Positions 1 to 7,828 of a DNA stretch of 44,249 nucleotides are shown piece after piece; within the stretch, counting starts at the first letter, position 1, and the number at the start of each line of letters is the position of its first letter. The notes below the pieces were generated by a model that saw nothing but the letters and a program-made list of their open reading frames with translations, did not search any database and had not been told where the DNA came from. Both the position numbers and the translations under genes were made by a program. The stretch comes from WJKK01 sp964638225 (lineage in GTDB: Bacteria > Patescibacteriota > WWE3 > UBA101185 > UBA10185): NCBI GenBank assembly GCA_964638225.1, contig CAZWYL010000005.1, positions 1 through 44,249 on the forward strand, given 5' to 3'.

Positions 1-1153
1 CCACTTCCTTTGAAGCCTTCTTCAAGGTCCTTCTAAATTTATCTTCTTCTTTCTGAAAAATCTTCTCTATTTTAGGTTTCTGATCTGTCAACTGAGGATA
101 CATCCAGCTAAACAAATTTACTACAACAGCAACCAATTCTACAGAAATATCTTTTTCCAAACCCAAACTTTTCCCCGAACGAACTATTCTTCTAAGCAGA
201 CGGCGTAGTATATATCCTTGGTCTTTATTAGAAGGAATTACTCCATCCATAGCCAGAAAAACACTAGATCTAATATGATCAGCTACTATTCTCATATGGC
301 GGGTTAATTCCGGATTTTCTTGGTAGTCTAAGGATGTAAGTTCTTCAATCTTTTCAATAATGGGCCGAAAATTATCTGTTTGGAAAATATCATTTTTTTC
401 CTGAACTGCAAGAGCAAGTCTTTCTAAGCCTCCTCCAAAATCAACATTTTGTCTATCGATTTGCTCCCAACCCTCAGCAGTTTTCACATACTGCATAAAA
501 ACAGAATTACCTATCTCAATAAATATATCCTCATGCTCTTCCGGATCTTGTCCTGAACCATAATTTTCAGTATCTTCGCCAATGTAACAAAAAACCTCAC
601 TATCAGGCCCTCCAAGTTCCCCAACAGCATCACCGCGCATCCACCAATTTTCTGAGTAACTGAAAAGATTGGTCCCCTCTCCAAGAGAAACTCCTCTAGA
701 AGAAAAAACCTCCTTTAGAATTTCTATGGAAGTTTCATCCTTTGAAGCAAATTCATTGCCTCCAAAAACAGTAGGATAAAGACGTCTTATGTCTAGACCT
801 AGCTCATCACATAAAAATTCATATACCCAATTTAGCTGTTCTTTTTTGAAATAATCGTTCAAACTCCAATTTCCCAGCATGTGAAAAGCTGTTGTATGCC
901 TATTGTCTCCAACTTCTTCAATATCTTCAAAACGAATACATCGTTGAACATTTACCAACCTATTGCCCATGGGGTGGGGCTCCCCCATTAAATAAGGAAC
1001 TAAAGGAAACATGCCGGAATTTACAAATAAAAGCGTGGAGTCATCCTGTGGAACTAAAGACACATTGGGAATCTGTTTATGTCCTCTATTTTTATAAAAA
1101 CTTATGTATTTTTTTAGAATATCTTTAGTGCTTAAGAACATATCTTCTGCCAT
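1..1153 (-). CDS. alaS: Alanyl-tRNA synthetase, 5' part (runs off the window)
   Basis: Charges tRNA-Ala with alanine in the cytoplasm. Reading the minus strand from an ATG at 1151-1153 gives 384 uninterrupted residues up to the window edge, so the 3' part is missing. The N-terminal class II catalytic core is present: LLFVNSGMFPLVPY, HPMGNRLVNVQRCIR and HMLGNWSLNDYFKKE are AlaRS hallmarks, followed by the WWMRGDAVGELGGPDSE region and the tRNA-recognition start (LRRLLRRIVRSG). The editing and C-Ala domains would lie beyond the edge. It is divergent from the PEGA/SH3 gene, with about 70 bp between the start codons. Family assignment is secure; only the length cannot be judged. Confidence 0.96.
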   Translation of the reverse strand, partial: MAEDMFLSTKDILKKYISFYKNRGHKQIPNVSLVPQDDSTLLFVNSGMFPLVPYLMGEPHPMGNRLVNVQRCIRFEDIEEVGDNRHTTAFHMLGNWSLNDYFKKEQLNWVYEFLCDELGLDIRRLYPTVFGGNEFASKDETSIEILKEVFSSRGVSLGEGTNLFSYSENWWMRGDAVGELGGPDSEVFCYIGEDTENYGSGQDPEEHEDIFIEIGNSVFMQYVKTAEGWEQIDRQNVDFGGGLERLALAVQEKNDIFQTDNFRPIIEKIEELTSLDYQENPELTRHMRIVADHIRSSVFLAMDGVIPSNKDQGYILRRLLRRIVRSGKSLGLEKDISVELVAVVVNLFSWMYPQLTDQKPKIEKIFQKEEDKFRRTLKKASKEV

Positions 1154-1222
1154 ATTAAAGGAAAAAGGCTTTGTTGTCGAGTATTGTTTTTTTCTAAAGG
1201 TCGTGATAACGTTATTCTACAT

Positions 1223-2386
1223 ATGGCATACACAATCGCTCAACAAAATAAAAACTTCTTTTCAAAAATAAAACCCTTATTAATATATGTAGCCTTATTC
1301 CTTATTTTAGGAGGATTTGCTTATGGAGTTACAGTGGGGATGCAGAAAATTCCAAGAATGAATGAAAAATCGGCCATAACCGTAAGGTTAAACAATAGAA
1401 AAGCAGACGTTTACGTAAATAAGGAAAAACTAGGCGAGACACCTTTGGAAAAGAGAGAAGTTTCAGCGGGAACCCATTCCGTAGAAATAAAAGACCCGGA
1501 AAATCCAAAAACTAACTATAGTACAAAATTAGAATTTAATCCCAATGTGGAAACTACCCTTATAAGAGATCTGGGTGTGTCCACACTATTTTCATCAGGA
1601 AAAAACTTCTGGATGAAATCTGGAAAGACGGGTTTAACTGTAATATCTCAGCCCTCCGAAGCTAGAGTATTTCTTGACGGAAATGAGATAGGAGAAACAC
1701 CTTTCTCCCTGGACAATATCACTTCGGGCAATTACACTATAAGCGTAAATAAAAGCGGATATGAGGGACTTACAGCAAGAATAAATATTAAAGAGGGACA
1801 TACGTTAACTGTAGAAAATAAATTATTTCCAATTCCATTACCTGCAAACATTGAAAGATTTGAAGGTTCAAGAGGTTTATATGATTTAACTATAGCGAAT
1901 CAAACAATAGGAAACTCACCAGACAGAGCAAAAGCAATAAACTATTGGGTAGACACGCGAGGTATAGATGGTATGGATGCAAACACTGAAGAAAACTTAA
2001 GTTTTGACTACTACATTGATCCAAAAGGAAATGTTTATGACGAAGAAGGCAATCTTATTCTAAATCCGGAGGGCCTTCAAGAACTTAAAGGCAGTCAAAC
2101 AGGCGGTTATCTTGGAATAGGAGCACCAGAAACAGGATTAACCGAGGAAGCTAGGGAGGCATATCTAGAGCTCAATGAGGGGGTTCAAATGGGAACGGTT
2201 CTCCCAACAGGAGTAGGCTGGTTGAGAGTAAGAGCAACGCCAAGCTTGAGCGGTAACGAAATTGCCAAAATAAACGTTGGAGAAACTTTTCCTGTAATAG
2301 AAACTAGTCAAAATTGGGTAAAAATCAAGCTAGACGAAAACCAAGAGGGCTGGGTTTCCAAAACCTATATAGAATTAATTCAATAA
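1223..2386 (+). CDS. Membrane-anchored PEGA/SH3-domain envelope protein
   Basis: A 387-residue protein predicted to sit on the cell surface. One N-terminal membrane segment (about residues 19-36) is followed by two PEGA repeats (about 52-92 and 137-195, each with the V-x-[VF]-[ND]-x-x-x-x-GETP signature). A 110-residue linker follows, and then a bacterial SH3 domain (about 330-387, LRVRATPSLSGNEI to GWVSKTYIELI). PEGA domains are associated with surface-layer or envelope proteins, and SH3b domains often bind cell-wall glycans, so wall binding is inferred. I chose ATG 1223 over an in-frame TTG at 1184 because it is the first standard start and keeps a normal membrane anchor. The 3' end overlaps the converging TPR gene by 12 bp. 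Confidence 0.82.
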   Translation: MAYTIAQQNKNFFSKIKPLLIYVALFLILGGFAYGVTVGMQKIPRMNEKSAITVRLNNRKADVYVNKEKLGETPLEKREVSAGTHSVEIKDPENPKTNYSTKLEFNPNVETTLIRDLGVSTLFSSGKNFWMKSGKTGLTVISQPSEARVFLDGNEIGETPFSLDNITSGNYTISVNKSGYEGLTARINIKEGHTLTVENKLFPIPLPANIERFEGSRGLYDLTIANQTIGNSPDRAKAINYWVDTRGIDGMDANTEENLSFDYYIDPKGNVYDEEGNLILNPEGLQELKGSQTGGYLGIGAPETGLTEEAREAYLELNEGVQMGTVLPTGVGWLRVRATPSLSGNEIAKINVGETFPVIETSQNWVKIKLDENQEGWVSKTYIELIQ

Positions 2387-2989
2387 AGGATGCCACTCCA
2401 ATAATTCAGGGCGCAAAGTTTTAATTTGATCCAATGTAAAATTTCTTTCCTCCTCTAACCCCAGTTTACCCTCGTAATGCGCTAAAGAAACTAGGATGCC
2501 CACATCATTAGAATAGTTATCTTTTAGACTTTCATAATAGCTAATTGTTATGGGTAAATAGTCAGAATCAACTACAACGGATTTTGAGTCACCCGACACT
2601 TCCAAATCTTTTAGAGCAAGATAATAATAAAGGGAAATATTATTCCTTAAAGTTGCTAAATTCAGGGGATTTAATTCAACAGATCTCTGTAAATCATCTA
2701 AAGCATTCTTCTTATTCTCATCGTAGGAGCTAGACATTAAAGCTTCTATCAGTTTAGCTCTTGCCCTAGTTCTATGATAGTAAGGTTCGTGCGGGTTTAA
2801 ACTTATTGCTTCATCCGCAAAAACAATTGCGTTAGAACAATCCGCTGCTTCAATCCTTTCAATAGAAGAGGTTGCTTTTAAATCCGCTTGATAAAAACGC
2901 CAAATCTCAGAAACAAAAACAAAATATCCCACAACCAAGAGGATCAACAAAGGAATTTTTATGATTCTGTAAAATTGATTAAATTTCAT
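2375..2989 (-). CDS. Single-pass membrane TPR-like protein
   Basis: 204 residues with an N-terminal membrane segment (about 10-30) and a soluble domain containing TPR-like helices, notably the pattern A-x-x-x-N-P-x-x-P-x-Y-x-x-R around residues 60-75 and a second unit ending in ELNPLNLATL. TPR domains mediate protein-protein contacts. Its start lies 11 bp inside the end of the O-antigen-ligase-like gene, so the two are probably translationally coupled. Wzy/WaaL-type ligases often carry or neighbour TPR domains, so a partner role for the ligase is a reasonable inference. No catalytic motif is visible. Confidence 0.7.
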   Translation of the reverse strand: MKFNQFYRIIKIPLLILLVVGYFVFVSEIWRFYQADLKATSSIERIEAADCSNAIVFADEAISLNPHEPYYHRTRARAKLIEALMSSSYDENKKNALDDLQRSVELNPLNLATLRNNISLYYYLALKDLEVSGDSKSVVVDSDYLPITISYYESLKDNYSNDVGILVSLAHYEGKLGLEEERNFTLDQIKTLRPELLEWHPLLN

Positions 2990-4238
2990 CTTCTCTCCTC
3001 CAAAATGCTGCCAAAAAAATCCAGAAATACAAGGAAGTTACAACTGTAGGCCATCCAAAGAAATTTGTAACCAAAAAAGCACCCAATAAAGGGGTCATCC
3101 AGGAATGTCTCTTCAAAAAAGTCCTTATAACTATCCACAGATACAAAACCAAACTAACAAATCCGGTTTCTACCAAAATCTCAATATAATAATTATGGGG
3201 CTTGTTCAATATAAAATCCCACTCTGAAGAAAAATTCAAAATACCAGGTCTAAAAAAAGGAAAGACATAAGGAAAATTTCCCTGGCCGACTCCAATAAAA
3301 AATCTTTTTAGACTAGAGAAAGCTAGAGACAAAGAGCCTCTCCATAGTCCAAAACGAATAAATCCAGGGTCGGAAACTTGATGTACACTCTCTTGAGCGT
3401 ATACATAGAAATTTCCAAAAACTACCTGCCTCAAATCAATTAAAGCGTCCCTAAACTTAAGAAAAAACAGACCAGGAAATGAAAGGGAAACAAATAAAAT
3501 TAGAGGAAACAAGATAAATAGACGGCCTAAATGATACTTCTTATAATTCAAGCCCAGAAGAATTAAAAAACCCGCACAAAAACCTAAAATCCCGGATATG
3601 GAAAAGGTTAACCAAAAACATAGAAAGGAAAGAAAAAAGAGACCCAGCCAAACAAAAATTTTCTTGTCAAAAGGGAAGATTAAAAATTTATGGATTGATA
3701 ACAGCAAACCCCAGGATAAATAAGCTGCCAGCCAATTAGCCTGACCAAAAGTAGAATAAACTCTCTCAACAGGTGATGAAAACCAACCAAAATACTGACT
3801 AATTCCCAGTAAGTTAATTGGAAAAAGAGTAAAAATTAAACCTCCAAAAATTATCATCAGAATAAATTTTTTACTAAACAAGCTTGTTAGCACTACAAAT
3901 AAACCTACATAAATAACCAGAGAGACTAATCCACCATTAAATCTAGAATAATACCCCCATAACGATGTATATCTATCTAGAGAAAAAATAGCTGCAACGA
4001 TATTTATAAGCAAAAAAGCCGTTATAAACCAAGGAGGCCTTTTGAACTTAAACATTCCAAAAATCAGACCAATCAAATATAAAAAAATGATTGTAGAGCC
4101 CATACCGTAAGCAAAAAACATCTTGGGAAATTCAAAAAGCTCCTTAGTATTTGAAACGTGTATCAAAGGAATTAAAAAAACCAACAACCACAAAAGCAAT
4201 TTAATTAAGTTTTTAAGCGTTGACTTTACCCGAATCAT
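2979..4238 (-). CDS. O-antigen ligase/polymerase-like (Wzy_C family) membrane protein
   Basis: 419 residues, almost all hydrophobic, with roughly 10-12 membrane segments. Near the C-terminus (about residues 345-357), inside a polar loop, is HNYYIEILVETG, the His and Glu-Gly signature of the WaaL/Wzy_C ligase family; the long loop before it is typical. Such enzymes polymerise glycan repeats or transfer lipid-linked glycans to an acceptor at the outer face of the membrane. A lipid A acceptor is unlikely here, so the acceptor is unknown. It starts at ATG 4238, only 25 bp from the divergent gene at 4264, and is followed by a TPR protein overlapping by 11 bp. Confidence 0.8.
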   Translation of the reverse strand: MIRVKSTLKNLIKLLLWLLVFLIPLIHVSNTKELFEFPKMFFAYGMGSTIIFLYLIGLIFGMFKFKRPPWFITAFLLINIVAAIFSLDRYTSLWGYYSRFNGGLVSLVIYVGLFVVLTSLFSKKFILMIIFGGLIFTLFPINLLGISQYFGWFSSPVERVYSTFGQANWLAAYLSWGLLLSIHKFLIFPFDKKIFVWLGLFFLSFLCFWLTFSISGILGFCAGFLILLGLNYKKYHLGRLFILFPLILFVSLSFPGLFFLKFRDALIDLRQVVFGNFYVYAQESVHQVSDPGFIRFGLWRGSLSLAFSSLKRFFIGVGQGNFPYVFPFFRPGILNFSSEWDFILNKPHNYYIEILVETGFVSLVLYLWIVIRTFLKRHSWMTPLLGAFLVTNFFGWPTVVTSLYFWIFLAAFWRREDEI

Positions 4239-4263
4239 ACTGTTATTATTTTATCAATCTGCC
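4239..4263. promoter_or_regulatory. Compact divergent promoter region
   Basis: Only 25 bp separate two divergent start codons. On the minus strand TAAAAT (complement of 4248-4253) ends 9 nt before the ATG at 4238. On the plus strand TATCAA (4252-4257) ends 6 nt before the ATG at 4264, and TATTAT lies at 4244-4249. The -10 regions overlap, any -35 would lie inside the opposite gene, and there is no room for a normal leader. Assignment of the boxes is by eye. Confidence 0.45.
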
Positions 4264-4848
4264 ATGGTTTCAAAAATACTAATCAAATTAATCGACGAAG
4301 CAATAGTTCCTGCCATTCTGCTGATCTCAGTTAGAATCATTTCCGTGGTCTTAGTAAGCGAGTACTTTCGGATTCCCTTTTCCATTTCCAACTCAGGATT
4401 TATTTTTAACTCCTCCGAAAGTTATGTGAAAGTTAACTCCTATTCCCTCCTCTTTATGTTAGCGGCCCTTGTACTAGGCCTTTCACTGACATTAGTAAAA
4501 TCTCTTTTCTTACATAGTACACATATTACCCCAAAACTAACAGCAAAGGTTTTTTCCCTCAAATTATCATCATTTATACAAAACTCTTTTGACTTATATT
4601 CTCAAGGGGCGATTTGGCTTTCTTATCTGTACCTACTGCTCTTGATCTCAGCAGTTATGGCTTTATTTGGCCTTGTGTACGGCTGGGTGTTTTACATTAG
4701 TTTAGCAACAGGTATTTTAGCAACAGTACTTTTCATTATAGATATAGAAAAAGAAATAAATATTGATAAAATTGAAAAAGACGATTTTGATTATTATGAA
4801 GACACACAGGAAGAATTGATCCTGGAATTTGGAGATGATTATGTTTAA
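4264..4848 (+). CDS. Hypothetical multi-pass membrane protein
   Basis: 194 residues. I do not recognise the family. About five hydrophobic segments are visible (roughly residues 13-35, 62-85, 115-135 and 138-160), followed by a strongly acidic cytoplasmic-type tail (DKIEKDDFDYYEDTQEE). The ATG at 4264 is chosen because upstream in-frame starts would extend into the divergent ligase gene. The last 8 bp overlap the start of the next gene, suggesting a two-gene operon of envelope proteins. Confidence 0.65.
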   Translation: MVSKILIKLIDEAIVPAILLISVRIISVVLVSEYFRIPFSISNSGFIFNSSESYVKVNSYSLLFMLAALVLGLSLTLVKSLFLHSTHITPKLTAKVFSLKLSSFIQNSFDLYSQGAIWLSYLYLLLLISAVMALFGLVYGWVFYISLATGILATVLFIIDIEKEINIDKIEKDDFDYYEDTQEELILEFGDDYV

Positions 4849-5140
4849 ACACTTTCCAAAGTTAATTTTGAACTCCTTGCTTACGGTGCTTCTTCTAGGA
4901 ATGCTTATCATGCCTTTGTCGATAATAGGTTTTATGGGTTATAAAAATTTAGAACCTCAAGACGAAGTGCTTTCAGCACAAGACTGCAACACCCAGGACA
5001 CTGCTGAAGAAAAGACCTTAGAAAAGCCCAAATTAGACTGGGAAAAAGAGCAGCGACTTTACAATGAATCTTTGCTAGAGACCGAAGAGCAGGAAGAAAC
5101 AACAGAATCCACCAATTCCACAACTGTAATAGACGAGTAA
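4841..5140 (+). CDS. Hypothetical single-pass exported acidic protein
   Basis: 99 residues beginning at ATG 4841, which has a GGAG motif (4831-4834) 6 nt upstream inside the preceding gene. An upstream TTG at 4829 is less likely. One hydrophobic N-terminal segment (about residues 8-30) is followed by an acidic, low-complexity Glu/Thr-rich tail (TEEQEETTESTNSTT). It overlaps the previous membrane protein by 8 bp and is probably co-translated with it. The family is not recognised. The tail looks disordered and would lie outside the membrane. Confidence 0.6.
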   Translation: MFKHFPKLILNSLLTVLLLGMLIMPLSIIGFMGYKNLEPQDEVLSAQDCNTQDTAEEKTLEKPKLDWEKEQRLYNESLLETEEQEETTESTNSTTVIDE

Positions 5141-5142
5141 AA

Positions 5143-6090
5143 TTAGCTTCCGGGCAAAAGATAAATAATACCCATTATAATAGTTCCCCATAGAACCACT
5201 GTGCCCAATAGGGGCCTGTCCGACAACAGAACTCTTTCCGGAGATTCACCTTCTTCGCGCTCATAGATAACGTACAGATACCTTGCCACGCCGTAAATTA
5301 CAAGGGGGATTGTTAACATCATCCATTTGGGACTGCTCAAAACCGAAGGTAGTAGAGTGCTCAAAGTTCCTCCTACACCTTGGGGTGAAATCTGAAATGT
5401 AAAAAGAGAGTAAGTTAGTATACATAGGGATGCAGACATGGAAATCATGCTATCTAATAAAGTATCTGGATAATATCTTAAGGTTTCTCTAGTATCCGGT
5501 TTTCTATCACTAAATTTGTGAAGAAGTGTCTTTTCTGACCTTCTCTTACCAAAGGCTAGAAGAAGTGAAAGTCCTATGGTGGTAAGAGCCAGCCAAGAAG
5601 AAATAGATGTATTAGTACCAAATCCCCCTGCAAAAACTCGAAGTACAAATCCTGTAGCTACAACGAGGGAATCTAAAATAATTACATTCCTGAAGTAGAA
5701 AGAGTAGAGAAGCTGAATTATAATGTAAGCTATTAATGTAAGCGTAAAAAAAGTACCTATCAAATAGTAAGAAAAAAACAAGCTAAACAAAACTAAGCCA
5801 ACAGCTATAAACCAAGCAAGCCTTATTGACAACTTACCCGAAGCTATGGGGCGGTTTTTCTTTACCGGATGTTTCCAATCCTTTTCTACATCAGTAATAT
5901 CATTTATAAAATAAGCACCTGAGGAAATTGCAGAGAAGCCAATGAAACAGTAGATAGCAGTAAAAAATATATCATTTTGAAATAACATGCCGGAAAATAC
6001 TGGGGCGGCAAAAACACTCAAATTCTTTAACCATTGCCTTGGCCTTGCGGTTCTTAAAATTTGATATAGCAAATCAACAGCTTTTAACAT
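5143..6090 (-). CDS. UbiA-family prenyltransferase, decaprenyl-phosphate phosphoribosyltransferase-like
   Basis: 315 residues with 8-9 membrane segments. The first Asp-rich motif of the UbiA superfamily is intact: N63-D64-x-x-D67-x-x-x-D71, followed by HPVKKNRPIASG, which closely matches the decaprenyl-phosphate phosphoribosyltransferase subgroup (mycobacterial Rv3806c type). The later GKRRSE...TRETLRYY block also fits that subgroup better than quinone or heme prenyltransferases. Such enzymes transfer phosphoribose from PRPP to a polyprenyl phosphate at the inner membrane, the first step toward lipid-linked arabinose or ribose. The subgroup call is from motif memory. A -10-like TATCAT lies 7 nt before the start. 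Confidence 0.8.
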   Translation of the reverse strand: MLKAVDLLYQILRTARPRQWLKNLSVFAAPVFSGMLFQNDIFFTAIYCFIGFSAISSGAYFINDITDVEKDWKHPVKKNRPIASGKLSIRLAWFIAVGLVLFSLFFSYYLIGTFFTLTLIAYIIIQLLYSFYFRNVIILDSLVVATGFVLRVFAGGFGTNTSISSWLALTTIGLSLLLAFGKRRSEKTLLHKFSDRKPDTRETLRYYPDTLLDSMISMSASLCILTYSLFTFQISPQGVGGTLSTLLPSVLSSPKWMMLTIPLVIYGVARYLYVIYEREEGESPERVLLSDRPLLGTVVLWGTIIMGIIYLLPGS

Positions 6091-6097
6091 TGAACTA

Positions 6098-6103
6098 ATG
6101 ATA
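6098..6103 (-). promoter_or_regulatory. -10-like box for the UbiA-family gene
   Basis: TATCAT on the minus strand, ending 7 nt before the ATG at 6088-6090. With a start site 6-7 nt downstream of the box the mRNA would begin at or next to the start codon. There is no Shine-Dalgarno site in the short spacer. Confidence 0.4.
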
Positions 6104-6108
6104 AGTTC

Positions 6109-6801
6109 TTAAGATGATTTCTGCAAATCAGATCCATCAAAGAAATAACCGTGGCCATAAACAGTTTTAATTAATTCCACATCAATCAGATTCCTTAAGG
6201 CTTTCCTGAGATAGCAAACGTGAACATCAACAATATTGAAACAGGTAATTGATTCATCCTTCCACAAAGATTGAAAAATAAGATCCCTCGAAAGAGCTCT
6301 GCCTTTATTTTCTATAAACAACTCCAACAGCTCAAATTCCTTTCTCCTAAGCTTTACCTCTTTATCTCCTTTGGAAACCACCCTTTTCCATAAATCAATA
6401 GAAACATCTTTGATCTTATAAATATTACTGGCAGGTTTTACTACTGAAAAGCGGCGCAGGAGAGCTTGAATGCGCGCCTCCAATTCCTTTTCATCAAAGT
6501 CTCTGTCCATGCAATCATCAGCCCCTCTCTCCAAACAAGAAACAATCTTAGAAATATCTCTACCTTTACTTAGCATTAGGATGGGTATCTTCACATCTTG
6601 ATGCCTCATGAGCCTGCATACTCTGGCTCCGGATATATCTTCTAAATTATGATCAACAATGACCAGGGAGTAAAACTCTGCCTGTGCAGAATACACACCC
6701 GCACCGCCACCTTGCTCAAAATCTAACGTGTATTTTCTCTTTAAGCAACTCTTCAACTTCTTGATCAGTTCCTTATCATGCGCGAGTATTAATAACCTCA
6801 T
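6109..6801 (-). CDS. OmpR/PhoB-type response regulator with a degenerate receiver
   Basis: 230 residues: receiver domain (about 1-115) and winged-helix DNA-binding domain (about 125-225, with ELLELFIENKGRALSR, DVHVCYLRKALR and VYGHGYFF). The phospho-acceptor Asp is present (D50), but the usual N-terminal acidic pair is reduced to H8-D9, the conserved Ser/Thr is S78, and the conserved Lys before the last helix is replaced by R100. It may therefore be activated weakly or independently of phosphorylation. No histidine kinase lies in the window, so it is an orphan here. Target genes are unknown. Confidence 0.85.
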   Translation of the reverse strand: MRLLILAHDKELIKKLKSCLKRKYTLDFEQGGGAGVYSAQAEFYSLVIVDHNLEDISGARVCRLMRHQDVKIPILMLSKGRDISKIVSCLERGADDCMDRDFDEKELEARIQALLRRFSVVKPASNIYKIKDVSIDLWKRVVSKGDKEVKLRRKEFELLELFIENKGRALSRDLIFQSLWKDESITCFNIVDVHVCYLRKALRNLIDVELIKTVYGHGYFFDGSDLQKSS

Positions 6802-6948
6802 AGTATCTTAAAAATTTCAACACCTTTATCTTTAACATAAAAAGATTAAATAATTATTAAACCTAATTGATGTTGACTTATAATTAACGAGCTTTACCCT
6901 ATCATAAGAATGAAGAAATTAAACAATATTAAATAAGAGGCGCAGTGA

Positions 6949-6954
6949 TAAAAT
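6949..6954 (+). promoter_or_regulatory. -10-like box before the gene at 6961
   Basis: TAAAAT at 6949-6954 ends 6 nt before the GTG at 6961. The spacer (ACGCTT) has no Shine-Dalgarno site, which fits a leaderless transcript. Confidence 0.45.
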
Positions 6955-6960
6955 ACGCTT

Positions 6961-7326
6961 GTGTACAAATTTCTCTATACAATTATCTTTGCGAATTTAG
7001 CCGCGCTAGGAATGTTAATAAGATTAGTTCTCTTTAACTACCCAAATGAACTCAAAATAAAGCTGATTTTCCTGTTCTTGGTTGGTACAGTTTTATTTCT
7101 AACTATATCCATAACCATTTTCTTCCTAAACAAAAGAAAGACAAAGAGCTTCTTCAACCCTAAACTTACCTATCGTAAGGGCCTAAAAACTTCTTTGATC
7201 TTCTCTCTGGGGATTACCGGCCTTCTCGCTCTGAAAATTTTTGCCCTGCTAAATTTACTTACAGGTTCCTTACTCTTTTTGGTTTTTTTGACCGGTTTGA
7301 TCGCAGCTACTTCAAATAAGCGTTAA
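6961..7326 (+). CDS. Hypothetical four-helix membrane protein
   Basis: 121 residues from a GTG start. Four hydrophobic segments (about residues 5-25, 33-56, 75-95 and 98-116) separated by short Lys/Arg-rich loops suggest an integral membrane protein with positive-inside loops. No family recognised. The GTG is directly preceded by a -10-like box (6949-6954), so it is probably the first codon of the transcript. The gene stands alone between the divergent response regulator and the YopX-like gene. Confidence 0.6.
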   Translation: MYKFLYTIIFANLAALGMLIRLVLFNYPNELKIKLIFLFLVGTVLFLTISITIFFLNKRKTKSFFNPKLTYRKGLKTSLIFSLGITGLLALKIFALLNLLTGSLLFLVFLTGLIAATSNKR

Positions 7327-7382
7327 ATTTGTTACAATAAGGTGAATTAAAGCGTTACATATTTTAAAGAAAGGTAATTTCA

Positions 7383-7802
7383 ATGGAAGATCACAAATAT
7401 AAATTCAGAGTCTGGCACCAAGAAAAAGAATATATGTACCATAATGTAGCTATAGGACTTAAGGGAAAGGTTTTATATTCCAGAGGCAATCCCAAAAAAC
7501 GGGGCGCCGACTGGTATGTAAGCGAAGAATATGACGAAAATATTATAATTATGCAATTCATAGGATTAAAAGATGACAAAAAAAAGGACATATATGAAGG
7601 GGATATTCTAAAAGTAGGGGCACAAGAAAATCTGGCTAAAGTTTTCTGGGAACCAGAGAATGCTAGATATGAACTGGAATTCTTAGAAGACGAAAGAATA
7701 ATAGGTTTTGAAGATAAAAGATCCTTGAGAGGCGTTATAAAAGTAGGCAACATTTTCGAAAACCCTGAATTAATCAAAGATAAAGAAGATGAAAAAGAGT
7801 AA
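7383..7802 (+). CDS. YopX-like protein (phage-type family)
   Basis: 139 residues matching the YopX family pattern: an opening K-[FY]-R-V-W segment (KFRVWHQEKEYMYHN), a central MQFIGLKDDKKKDIYEGDIL block, and a closing GVIKVGNIFENPEL. YopX-family proteins occur mostly in phages and prophages of Firmicutes, are around 130 residues long and have no firmly known function. Here it is a single gene with no other phage genes nearby. A GAAAGG motif sits about 8 nt before the ATG. It is followed after 26 bp by prolyl-tRNA synthetase on the same strand. Confidence 0.75.
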   Translation: MEDHKYKFRVWHQEKEYMYHNVAIGLKGKVLYSRGNPKKRGADWYVSEEYDENIIIMQFIGLKDDKKKDIYEGDILKVGAQENLAKVFWEPENARYELEFLEDERIIGFEDKRSLRGVIKVGNIFENPELIKDKEDEKE

Positions 7803-7828
7803 CTCAGGAAGACGGAAAGGTCTCATTT

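Noticed and set aside
892..1128. 78-residue plus-strand open frame
   Set aside because: It is antisense to the well-conserved N-terminal part of alaS, and its translation has no recognisable features.
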